Shown here: piece by piece, positions 15,360-22,790 of the stretch
Position numbering within the stretch: the first letter of the stretch is position 1
How the letters are laid out: each line of letters opens with the position of its first letter
Assembly (NCBI GenBank): GCA_910585895.1
Contig: CAJUHY010000027.1
Location: forward strand, 1 to 33,859
Direction: 5' to 3'
Origin: an uncultured Lachnospiraceae bacterium
GTDB lineage: Bacteria; Bacillota; Clostridia; Lachnospirales; Lachnospiraceae
DNA length: 33,859 nt
Made by a program: the position numbers and the translations under genes
The notes under the pieces: model-generated
Database searches by the model: none
Told to the model about the DNA's origin: nothing
The model's input: the letters and a program-made list of their open reading frames with translations, nothing else

Positions 15360-18300
15360 ATGAAAACATGGAAACGCACACTCAGTGCGGTCATGAGCAT
15401 TTGTCTCGTATTTTCCCTGTTTACCGGACTGAATTTTACCAGCACGGCGGCAGGCACACATGGGACATTGCAAAACGGCGCACTGACAGTAAACACCGAT
15501 GGGTGGACAATTGCAGAAAGCATGGGGCTTGCTGAAGCTGGCGCCGAAAGCGGCTGCAGCATTCAAGATGATGCCGGCGGCTCCAAACATTTAAGTATTT
15601 GGAATAAGTCAGCTGAAGAGAAAACATTCTCCATGAGCCAGACTATCACCAACATGGAAGCTGGCTCCTACACCGCTAAGATTGAGTCTGTAGGAAACGG
15701 AAATACAAAACACAATCTTGTGTTAAAAGCACACAATGACACCAAGAATACCGAAGTAAAGGTAAACGTAAATACAGAAGCATGGGATGAATACGTGAGT
15801 TCCACCACAGCAGCGCTGGAAGTTGCTGAAGGAGATGCTGTCACCATCAGCGTCAGCGGACCTTTAGAAGCAAAGGCAGAAGGTGCAAATGACGGCGAGT
15901 GGTATGGTATCCATAATATAGAGTTTGAGGCTGCCTCAGCAGTGGAAGCTCCCATCAATGTCAAGAAAGTCCCCGGTCTTTCCGAAGATTTCATTCATGG
16001 CGTTGACGTATCCACTTATTTGAGCGAAGTACAGAGCGGCGTGAAATACAAAGATGAGAACGGCGTAGAGAAGAACATGTTTGAAATTTTCAAAGATGCC
16101 GGCGTCAACTATGTAAGGTTCCGTGTCTGGAACTGCCCCTACCGTGTAGATAACCAGGGAAAGATTCTTTATGTGGATGAAGAGAATAATGAATACCAGG
16201 AAGATGAGGTAACTGCCAAAAAGCAATGGATTATCTCACCGGATGATGCACCTTCCCTGAAAGCCGGATACAATGAATACTTCCTGGCTGATGGGACGCA
16301 GGTATACCGTCAAGGTTACGGCGCAGGAAACTGCGATATCGATGCTGCCACAGAAATGGGCAAAATTGCCACCTATTACGGCATGAAAGTCCTGATTGAT
16401 TTCCACTATTCTGATTTCTGGGCTGACCCGGCAAAGATGAAATCCCCCAAAGCGTGGGAAAAAATGACCATTGAACAGAAAGCAACCGCACTCTCCGAAT
16501 ATACAACAGCATGTCTGACTCAGTTAAAAGATGCCGGCGTTGACGTGGGAATGGTCCAGGTCGGCAATGAGATTAACGGCGGCATGGCCGGAGAGAAAGA
16601 CTGGGCAAACGTCAGCAAACTTTTAGATGCCGGAACCAAGGCAGTCCGCGCCGTTGACCCCAATATCCAGATTGCTATCCACTATGCTGACCCCCACAAA
16701 GAGGGCTATCAGGTAGGTAAAGCAAAAGCTTTGAACGATGCCAATATTGATTATGATATATTCGCATCCTCCTACTACTCTTTCTGGCATGGCTCACCAG
16801 AAAACCTTACAAGCGTATTGAAAGAAATTGCTGAGACGTACAACAAAAAAGTCATGGTAGCCGAAGTTTCTTACTGCACAACCACAGAAGACGGAGATGG
16901 CGCTGCCAATGTCGTTAACGCGAGCACTTCTCCTCTGAGCTATTCTGTTGACGCTCAGGGCGAAGGTCAGGCGGCAGCTGTCCGTGACGCCATCGCCGCA
17001 GTTTCCGCAGTGGGAGAAGCCGGAATCGGCACATTTTACTGGGAACCGGCATGGGTTCCGGTGAAAAATTATGCCAGCGCAGATACAGACAAGAAAGCGG
17101 AAGTATTAGCATACAACATCGACAAATGGGAAAAATACGGCTCTGGATGGGCTTCCAAATGGTCTGGTCCTGAAGGTGACGGTTATGATCCGGGAGTAGA
17201 TAAGGATAAATCCACACACGGTTCCCAGTGGGATAATCAGGCTATGTTTGACTTCGATGGCAAGGCTCTTCCCTCCATCAACGTATATAAATGGGTATAT
17301 ACCGGCACAGAGGGTCCGGTTCGGGTATCTACTGTAGATAAGGCGACATATACCATGAATTACAAAGATACGCCGCAGCTTCCGGCAACAGTAAATGTAA
17401 ACCTCAATGACGGAAACGTTGTAGAAAATGTAGCTGTGACATGGGATGCAGAACAGTTAGAAGAATTAAAGACCGCAATTTTTGGTGAGTACACAATTAA
17501 CGGAAGCTTAGCACAATTTACTTATGATTCCAAAGGCGAAACGATTACCGTTCCGGCAGGTCAGCAAAAAACAACCTGCGCCGTAACAGTCACTGGTACA
17601 AATGTCCTGCCAAACGGCAGTTTTGAGGACGGCGGCACTGCATGGACCGTAACAGGCGCCAGCTTAAAGACTGACGGCGCTGGCGGCAATGCCAAACATG
17701 GGAACAATTACTATGATGCATGGCAGCAAACAGACCTGGATTTCAGCTTAGAGCAGACAATTACAGAACCGCTGGCAAGCGGCAAATACGTCTTATTCGG
17801 CTATTATCAGGGGACAAATGTAAGCTCTGTTTCTGAAGAATCCGGACTGACGGCAACCGTAACATATAAAAACGGTGAAATAAAAACTTATACAAGTGAA
17901 ATTGAAATACCTAACACATGGAAAATCTTCTATAAGGCACAGGCAACTGATATTTTGATAAATCAGAATGTTGCCAGCATTAAAATTACCAGCCGTTTAG
18001 CTTGTACCGGATCCGGACCATGGGTGGTAGCAGATGACTTTAACCTGATGCGCGCCGATGACCTTACTGCTGAAGAAGAAGCCTTTGGTAAGGGAAGCGA
18101 TGAATCAAAGACCACCTACACCGTTACCTTCAAGGACGGAGACAAGGTATTAAAGACCGAAACAGTGGAAGCAGGAAAAGCAGCAACTGCACCGGCAGCT
18201 CCCACAAAAGAAGGCTACACTTTTGATGGCTGGGATAAAGCATTTAACAATGTGACCTCTAACCTGGTTGTCAACGCTAAATGGAAACCGAACCAGGCAG

Positions 18301-18833
18301 CAGCAAAAACTTATACGGTTACTTTTGATGTAAACGGCGGAAAAGCCATCACTACCAAATCCAAGACCGTAACTGCTGGGCAGACATACGGCACACTGCC
18401 AAACGCTAAACGTGCAAACTATACATTTAACGGCTGGTATACCGCTAAAACAGGCGGACAGAAAATCACCGCTGCCTCCAAAGTGGCAATTACCGCAAAC
18501 ACTACCTTGTATGCACGCTGGACGAAAGTTACAAAACCAGGCAAAGTGAAAAAGCCTACGCTTAAGAACACTAAGAAAAATACCATTAAAATCAGCTTCA
18601 AGAAAGTAAAGGGTGCAGCAGGTTACGAAATTCGCTACGCAGCGAAATCAAACATGAAAGGCGCGAAGAAAATAACTACTACAAAGACTTCTCTCACAGC
18701 TAAAAATAAAAAACTGCTGAAAAAAGGCAAAACCTGCTATGTTCAGGTACGCGCTTTCAAAAAGGATTCCACCGGCAAGAAGATATACAGCAAGTCTTAC
18801 AGCGCCAAGGCAAAAATTAAGCTTAAAAAATAG
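15360..18833 (+). CDS. Secreted modular GH53 endo-beta-1,4-galactanase
   Basis: A 1157-aa extracellular enzyme that cuts beta-1,4-galactan (pectin side chains). A signal peptide (1 to about 32) is followed by a beta-sandwich CBM-like domain (about 35-195) and the GH53 barrel (about 205-640). The presumed acid/base is E404 in VQVGNEINGG and the nucleophile E502 in VAEVSYC. An Ig-like domain is at about 655-740. A second CBM61-like domain beginning NVLPNGSFEDGG comes at about 748-900. Two InlB/Listeria-Bacteroides type repeats are at about 918-980 and 984-1055, and a Lys-rich Fn3-like tail at about 1058-1157. There is no LPXTG, so the tail may bind the wall by charge. AAAGGAGG sets the ATG at 15360; 54 extra codons upstream are open but would spoil the signal peptide. 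It is monocistronic. Confidence 0.93.
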   Translation: MKTWKRTLSAVMSICLVFSLFTGLNFTSTAAGTHGTLQNGALTVNTDGWTIAESMGLAEAGAESGCSIQDDAGGSKHLSIWNKSAEEKTFSMSQTITNMEAGSYTAKIESVGNGNTKHNLVLKAHNDTKNTEVKVNVNTEAWDEYVSSTTAALEVAEGDAVTISVSGPLEAKAEGANDGEWYGIHNIEFEAASAVEAPINVKKVPGLSEDFIHGVDVSTYLSEVQSGVKYKDENGVEKNMFEIFKDAGVNYVRFRVWNCPYRVDNQGKILYVDEENNEYQEDEVTAKKQWIISPDDAPSLKAGYNEYFLADGTQVYRQGYGAGNCDIDAATEMGKIATYYGMKVLIDFHYSDFWADPAKMKSPKAWEKMTIEQKATALSEYTTACLTQLKDAGVDVGMVQVGNEINGGMAGEKDWANVSKLLDAGTKAVRAVDPNIQIAIHYADPHKEGYQVGKAKALNDANIDYDIFASSYYSFWHGSPENLTSVLKEIAETYNKKVMVAEVSYCTTTEDGDGAANVVNASTSPLSYSVDAQGEGQAAAVRDAIAAVSAVGEAGIGTFYWEPAWVPVKNYASADTDKKAEVLAYNIDKWEKYGSGWASKWSGPEGDGYDPGVDKDKSTHGSQWDNQAMFDFDGKALPSINVYKWVYTGTEGPVRVSTVDKATYTMNYKDTPQLPATVNVNLNDGNVVENVAVTWDAEQLEELKTAIFGEYTINGSLAQFTYDSKGETITVPAGQQKTTCAVTVTGTNVLPNGSFEDGGTAWTVTGASLKTDGAGGNAKHGNNYYDAWQQTDLDFSLEQTITEPLASGKYVLFGYYQGTNVSSVSEESGLTATVTYKNGEIKTYTSEIEIPNTWKIFYKAQATDILINQNVASIKITSRLACTGSGPWVVADDFNLMRADDLTAEEEAFGKGSDESKTTYTVTFKDGDKVLKTETVEAGKAATAPAAPTKEGYTFDGWDKAFNNVTSNLVVNAKWKPNQAAAKTYTVTFDVNGGKAITTKSKTVTAGQTYGTLPNAKRANYTFNGWYTAKTGGQKITAASKVAITANTTLYARWTKVTKPGKVKKPTLKNTKKNTIKISFKKVKGAAGYEIRYAAKSNMKGAKKITTTKTSLTAKNKKLLKKGKTCYVQVRAFKKDSTGKKIYSKSYSAKAKIKLKK

Positions 18834-18868
18834 TGCAGAGGGCCGATGGTCCTGAACAGATTTGCAGA

Positions 18869-18913
18869 AAGAACCCCCGGCAAACCACAGAAAATGGTTT
18901 ACCGGGGGTTCTT
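18869..18913. terminator. Bidirectional terminator hairpin
   Basis: A long near-perfect stem (AAGAACCCCCGG...CCGGGGGTTCTT with one mismatch, loop CAGAAAA) between the convergent galactanase and anti-sigma genes. T-rich ends are short on both sides. Confidence 0.7.
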
Positions 18914-18974
18914 GTAACCTTGGGCGCTTTTATATCGGAAATACTCTTATTCCTTTTCTAACCATGCAAAAAGC

Positions 18975-20087
18975 TTATTTTATCGGCAATTCCACGCCAT
19001 CCACATATACGCCGGCCACATCGTCTATATCTATAAATCTATTGAACATGCAGTTGAATTCACTGCTGTAGCCGCTCTTACTATAGCCGTCAAAACTGCT
19101 GCCTGAGCTCCCTAACACGCCAAGTAACTTATCGCCGGTAAGGTCCATCTCAGCAGATTTAAATCCTGTGATTTCCCCATTGTCCTCGTTCTCGGTCTGC
19201 CAATTACCCTCTGGAAGTTCCCCAACCACAAAACTGCTGCTTCCGTCTTTCATTTTCAGTTCTAAAATCCCAAATGGAAAATCCTCTTCAAATTCTCGAC
19301 CATATCCCTTGTCAAAGGATAATTTCATCCCCCCACCAACAATATTGATTCCGGTACAATCCTCCAAAGCGCTGCAATCCAACTCCAAACGCTTCATCTT
19401 CATTATGTCAGTGGGCTCCATCACAAACGAACCGAGAGCCTTATAGGGCTGCTCACCATCCTCATTAGGCCCCCCATCCTTTACCTCCAGGGACACAACC
19501 AGCGCCTCCGCAGAACCTGCTGCAAAATCCTCATAGCCATCTCTCTCATTGTAGGAAATCATAATATGATAATACTTCCAGACAGAGGCCTTATCTTCAC
19601 TCACGATGGGCTCCCCACTTTCTACACTCATAAGCCCACGGTGATTAAAGTGTGGGTCTATCTCATAGCTGTCCTCTTTTACATCCACCGGAGATCCATC
19701 TAAAGAATCCGTACGGATAATAAAATATGCCATCCCTGCATCCGAATCGTACCAGTATTTCTCCAAAGTATGCTGCAGATTCCCATCCACGAGATAGTCT
19801 TCTACCTTCTGGAAGTTCTGTGAAATCACCTCTGCTTCCTTGCTGTTTTCCCGGTAAATAGACCGGAACAAATCCCAGGCATTCATACCGGTAGCAGCAA
19901 AGCAAATACCGTTTACGCTCAACGCCACCACCATAATGCCGGCAACGACCGCCAAAGTCTGTGCCTTCCATCTCTGGCTCCACCGCTCTTTCCTCTTGAT
20001 AGCATTCTCTAACATCTCCAGTCCTGCCTCATCCGATAATGTAACATCAGAAACTGCTTCCCTATACGTGTCATGCTCCAACATCAT
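18975..20087 (-). CDS. Membrane anti-sigma factor, DUF4179-like
   Basis: A 370-aa protein. A cytoplasmic N-terminal segment (1-45) presumably binds the sigma factor. One transmembrane helix follows (about 45-65, TLAVVAGIMVVALSVNGI), and then a large extracellular domain that resembles DUF4179 and its C-terminal partner domain. The ATG at 20087 overlaps the sigma gene by 17 bases (sigma stop at 20071) and has AAGGAG upstream. The longer open frame is a shadow of the sigma gene. The pairing with an ECF sigma gene is the main argument for its role. Confidence 0.87.
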   Translation of the reverse strand: MMLEHDTYREAVSDVTLSDEAGLEMLENAIKRKERWSQRWKAQTLAVVAGIMVVALSVNGICFAATGMNAWDLFRSIYRENSKEAEVISQNFQKVEDYLVDGNLQHTLEKYWYDSDAGMAYFIIRTDSLDGSPVDVKEDSYEIDPHFNHRGLMSVESGEPIVSEDKASVWKYYHIMISYNERDGYEDFAAGSAEALVVSLEVKDGGPNEDGEQPYKALGSFVMEPTDIMKMKRLELDCSALEDCTGINIVGGGMKLSFDKGYGREFEEDFPFGILELKMKDGSSSFVVGELPEGNWQTENEDNGEITGFKSAEMDLTGDKLLGVLGSSGSSFDGYSKSGYSSEFNCMFNRFIDIDDVAGVYVDGVELPIK

Positions 20088-20580
20088 ACCTCTCACTCCT
20101 TTCAAGTTCCTGTTTAATTTTTTCTCTTCCGCGCTGAAGCTGCGTCTGCACAGTGCTCTCACTCTTGCGCAGTAATTTTGCAATCTCCCGCACGGAATAT
20201 TCCTCATAGTAGTACAGATGGATAGGCACACGGTATTTCTCCGGCAAATCCAAAACGGCTTCTTTTAATTTTTCAAACGCATCGCCTGTCCCCTTGTGAA
20301 ACGCCTGCTCCGCATCCCATTCCTGCAGCTGCACCATATCACGGTTCCATTTGTTTTTCAGAAGATTCTTACAGACATTGATGGTTGTGCGGATGAACCA
20401 GGCTTTCTCATGTTCGGGGTTTTTAAATCTGGGATGGAATTTCAGATATCTGAAAAAAACTTCCTGAAATACATCATCTGCCTGGTATCTGTCCTTGCAG
20501 TAGGTCCATGCTAATTTGTAAATCATGTCCTTGTGCTTTTGATAGCATTGCAGTGCTTTTTCTTTTTCCTTAGCCTTCAT
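20071..20580 (-). CDS. ECF-type RNA polymerase sigma factor
   Basis: A 169-aa sigma-70 family protein with region 2 (about 15-80, core-binding and -10 recognition, ADDVFQEVFFRYLKF) and region 4 (about 112-160, LPEKYRVPIHLYYYEEYSVREIAKLL with HTH SESTVQTQLQRGREK). There is no region 3, as expected of ECF factors. AGGAGG lies before the ATG. It is co-translated with the anti-sigma gene downstream. The regulon cannot be inferred; a self-targeted promoter was not recognised in the upstream 60 bases. Confidence 0.93.
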   Translation of the reverse strand: MKAKEKEKALQCYQKHKDMIYKLAWTYCKDRYQADDVFQEVFFRYLKFHPRFKNPEHEKAWFIRTTINVCKNLLKNKWNRDMVQLQEWDAEQAFHKGTGDAFEKLKEAVLDLPEKYRVPIHLYYYEEYSVREIAKLLRKSESTVQTQLQRGREKIKQELERSERYDVGA

Positions 20581-20639
20581 AATCTGTACCTCCTATATAG
20601 TGAAAACAAACTGAGAGGTAAAAATATCTCAAAATCTCC

Positions 20640-20860
20640 AATATTTATATAAATTTCTGCTAACTACATCCGTAGAACAAAGTGGGCAAGCCCACCTCAA
20701 CTCCCCTACCCCCTCACTCATGAGAGGATTGCACACTTTGCTGCGCTGAGTGCAGTTGCTTTAGCGACTAATACCTATTGCACGGGTGCGCATAATTTTT
20801 TTGTCTTATAGGAAAGAGGCTTTCACGCTTTAGTGTGACAAGGTTTTCCTATAAGACCAG
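20640..20860. repeat. Intergenic element rich in inverted repeats
   Basis: This stretch between the sigma and slipin genes contains no convincing gene. It holds GTGGG-CAAG-CCCAC (20682-20695) and TGCAC...GTGCA around 20732-20756. It also has a 13-bp perfect inverted repeat, GTCTTATAGGAAA (20803-20815) with TTTCCTATAAGAC (20845-20857), with a T7 run just outside it. It could be a MITE-like dispersed repeat or a small RNA; the window contains only this copy. Confidence 0.5.
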
Positions 20861-20863
20861 AAA

Positions 20864-20887
20864 GGCAGACGATTTACACCGTCTGCC
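20864..20887 (-). terminator. Terminator after the slipin gene
   Basis: On the minus strand GGCAGACG-8-CGTCTGCC followed by TTTCT, 44 bases past the slipin stop codon. Confidence 0.7.
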
Positions 20888-20938
20888 CTATTCCATCAGC
20901 CTGCCAATCCACACCGTCTGCCCTATTCCATCAGCCTG
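20876..20938. repeat. Two perfect 28-bp direct repeats
   Basis: Identical 28-base copies at 20876-20903 and 20911-20938 (35-base period, beginning ACACCGTCTGCC and ending ATCAGCCTG). The second covers the slipin stop codon and last codons, and the first supplies one arm of the terminator, so the terminator region was partly duplicated. Confidence 0.85.
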
Positions 20939-22052
20939 ACACCTCACACCGCTGCTTTGTTCCTATCAGTCTGCCCAGCTGCTCGACAATTCCAGCATTG
21001 CCGTTTACCGATATCTCCCCTACTTTCTCACAAATCCGCTCCAGGTACTCAAGTTCTTTCAGTTTATAGAGCGTCCCATTCTCATCCATCAGCTTTGCCG
21101 TATTCAGCAATGACCTTGTGGACGCCACCTCTTCCCTCCTGGAAATTACGTTTGCCTGCGCCGTCTTTTCCGCAACCAGCACGGAATTCATAATCTCCCG
21201 GATTTCTCCGGGCAAAATGATATCCTTGATTCCGGCAGTCAGAAAATTCACGCAAAACATCTCTTCCCGCTCCTTAAGGGAATTATAAATCTCCTCGGAA
21301 ATCTGCTCCTTCGCTTCCAAAATCTCATCCAGCTTATAATTTCCAACAATCTCACGGATGGCAAGCTGCACCGCCGAATAGAGCTGCCCTTTCAAATCTA
21401 TAATTTTTTCCGCAAATTCCACGGCATCCCTGATTTTATACATACAGGCAACATTCATCCGGATACCGATTTTATCTTTCGTGAGAATCTCCTGCCCCAC
21501 AATATCCAGCTCTTTCTGCCTCATATCAAAGATTTTGCCAGTGACGTTGTGTGTAAAAAGCCAGAAACGGTATGTGCCCCTGGTAAGCTGGCGCTGCATG
21601 ACGTTATCATAATATAACAGGCATGTTTCACCCTCCCCAACTGGTATCTCTTTATAGAATTTAGACGGAAGCAAAGAAAGCATTTGCTTCGAGATTTCCC
21701 CGCCCATCACTGTCTCTTCCATGGACACCACCTTTATCTCATATTTATCAAATACATTCCAGAAAGTATACTCCTTGCGGTTAGCAAATGATGTCAGCTT
21801 CCCATTTACATAGAGAAAGCCCACGGAACCGTCCGGGATTTCCATATGTACAGTGGAAGCAGCAAATGCTGCATCTTTGGCAAGCACCTGATACGGCACG
21901 TTCAGATAATCCACTTCCCCCATCATCTCCTCTATCATTACCTCATATCCACATATTTTCGGAAAATAATAAGTCCCGGACGTAATCATTTTCTGAAACA
22001 CCCCATTCTTCAGTACAAACCCTGCCTGGTTATCCTTTATAATATATTTCAT
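20931..22052 (-). CDS. Slipin-like SPFH/band-7 protein
   Basis: A 373-aa SPFH-domain protein. Residues 1-120 hold two related beta modules (FVLKNGVFQKMI..., GFLYVNGKLTSFA...). The SPFH domain spans about 125-300 (GETCLLYYDNVMQRQLTRGTYRF; LDIVGQEILTKDKIGIRMNV; FAEKIIDLKGQLYSAVQLAIREIVGNYKLDEIL), with a coiled-coil tail beyond. No transmembrane helix is visible, so it is a soluble or peripheral member. The ATG at 22052 is chosen because AGGAGG is 8 bases upstream; a TTG two codons earlier is too close. It lies downstream of rtcB and the structured intergenic region on the same strand. SPFH genes next to rtcB recur in bacteria, as I recall from genome-context work on RNA repair; its job here is inferred from that. 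Confidence 0.9.
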   Translation of the reverse strand: MKYIIKDNQAGFVLKNGVFQKMITSGTYYFPKICGYEVMIEEMMGEVDYLNVPYQVLAKDAAFAASTVHMEIPDGSVGFLYVNGKLTSFANRKEYTFWNVFDKYEIKVVSMEETVMGGEISKQMLSLLPSKFYKEIPVGEGETCLLYYDNVMQRQLTRGTYRFWLFTHNVTGKIFDMRQKELDIVGQEILTKDKIGIRMNVACMYKIRDAVEFAEKIIDLKGQLYSAVQLAIREIVGNYKLDEILEAKEQISEEIYNSLKEREEMFCVNFLTAGIKDIILPGEIREIMNSVLVAEKTAQANVISRREEVASTRSLLNTAKLMDENGTLYKLKELEYLERICEKVGEISVNGNAGIVEQLGRLIGTKQRCEVSG

Positions 22053-22155
22053 AGCCAATTCCTCCTCTCTGCTATGATTCTCAGTTTCCTTATATTTTCG
22101 TACCCTCTTTATTTATTAACAGTTTATCAATCATTTACTTTCACCATTTGAAGAT

Positions 22156-22498
22156 ACTTTTATCCCTCTTTCGTCAGCTTGTTGCGGAAAGCCGGTTTAG
22201 CGGACATTCCAGATGAAGGACAGCCTACGGCTGCATATCTCTGCAATTTCCAGATAACTTATGTCGGCTGCTGTTCATCCTTTTTGTCGGCGGTATCCCC
22301 GATATGGAAGCTTTTACCACCCGACACATCGAATAATTCTGGCGGCTTTGGTCCCATCCGCATATTGGATAATTCCATTGCCCCCGATTTTACCCATATA
22401 TCGGATAATTCCGGCAATACCATATGCTGCTTTCGGGCAGCAAGCCGAACTGCATTCTCACTTCATCTGCGAAGTGCGCCTGAAATCGGGATAAAAGT
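22156..22498 (-). ncRNA. Candidate 343-nt structured RNA (or terminal-repeat element) between rtcB and slipin
   Basis: No convincing ORF is seen. The unit is bounded by an 11-bp perfect inverted repeat, ACTTTTATCCC (22156-22166) and GGGATAAAAGT (22488-22498), extended by TTTC/GAAA after a small internal loop. Nested inside is a 9-bp inverted repeat, CAGATGAAG (22210-22218) with CTTCATCTG (22461-22469). Local hairpins are GCTGC/GCAGC (22426-22441), TGTCGG/CCGACA (22285-22326), CAGCC/GGCTG (22221-22233) and CACTTC/GAAGTG (22459-22476). Three copies of a GGATAATTCC-type motif recur every 36 bases (22331, 22367, 22403). Nested long-range pairing fits a large folded RNA, probably read with rtcB. 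An inverted-repeat mobile element is the alternative. Confidence 0.5.
22331..22412. repeat. Three imperfect repeats at 36-base period
   Basis: GAATAATTCT (22331), GGATAATTCC (22367) and GGATAATTCC (22403), each preceded by a related 11-base stretch (CCGACACATC, TCCGCATATT, CCCATATATC). Similarity extends over about 22 of every 36 bases; the rest differs. Confidence 0.75.
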
Positions 22499-22680
22499 TT
22501 TGCTTGGAGCGGATTTGAACCGCAGACTTTGAAGGTCTTGCCATCATATTGCGCACTCTAACCACTGAGCTACCATTTACATGGGAGGGATTCGAACCCT
22601 CGACACCACAAATCTTCTTAACCCCACGTTAAGCTTGGTGAAATATCTATGGTATACCTGACAGCACGCTGCAGGCACCG
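22499..22680 (-). ncRNA. tRNA-mimicking RNA with permuted arm order (Y-RNA-like), downstream of rtcB
   Basis: Read on the minus strand the elements in order are as follows. A hairpin GTGCCTG...CAGGTAT is at 22678-22654. An arm CACCA/TGGTG enclosing CTTAAC-5-GTTAAG spans 22640-22604. A canonical T-arm GAGGG-TTCGAAT-CCCTC follows (22601-22585), then a 4-bp stem capped by a GNRA loop, CCAT-GTAA-ATGG (22584-22573). UA stands where tRNA positions 8-9 should be, followed by a canonical D-arm GCTC-AGTGGTTA-GAGT (22570-22555). After a 16-base linker come an anticodon-like arm AGAC-CTTCAAA-GTCT (22538-22524) and a second T-arm GCGG-TTCAAAT-CCGC (22523-22509). T-arm before D-arm, joined by a capped acceptor-like stem, is a circular permutation of tRNA. 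Bacterial Y RNAs (YrlA) have a tRNA-like module and are encoded with rtcB in Salmonella. Decayed tRNA genes are the alternative. Confidence 0.6.
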
Positions 22681-22742
22681 CTGGGCAGGAAGTATCTTCC
22701 GATACCCGCGCGCAAATAAAATATTTCCGTAATTGTAACTAT

Positions 22743-22756
22743 CCAGAACCCTCTGG
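22743..22756 (-). other. Small hairpin after rtcB
   Basis: CCAGA-GGGT-TCTGG, 35 bases past the rtcB stop, with no T-run. It is more likely an RNA-stability or processing element than a terminator, which leaves read-through into the structured region possible. Confidence 0.45.
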
Positions 22757-22790
22757 AAATAACAATTCAGAGCGTTCAAATTTATTTAAT

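Noticed and set aside
22331..22412. CRISPR array, because of the 36-base period
   Set aside because: Repeats are imperfect over only about 22 bases, there are only three, and the remaining 14 bases are not spacer-like. No cas genes are present.
22509..22572. Selenocysteine tRNA, because the anticodon-like loop is CTTCAAA with UCA
   Set aside because: There is no long variable arm, no extended acceptor stem and no matching 5'/3' acceptor strands. No selenoprotein genes are nearby.
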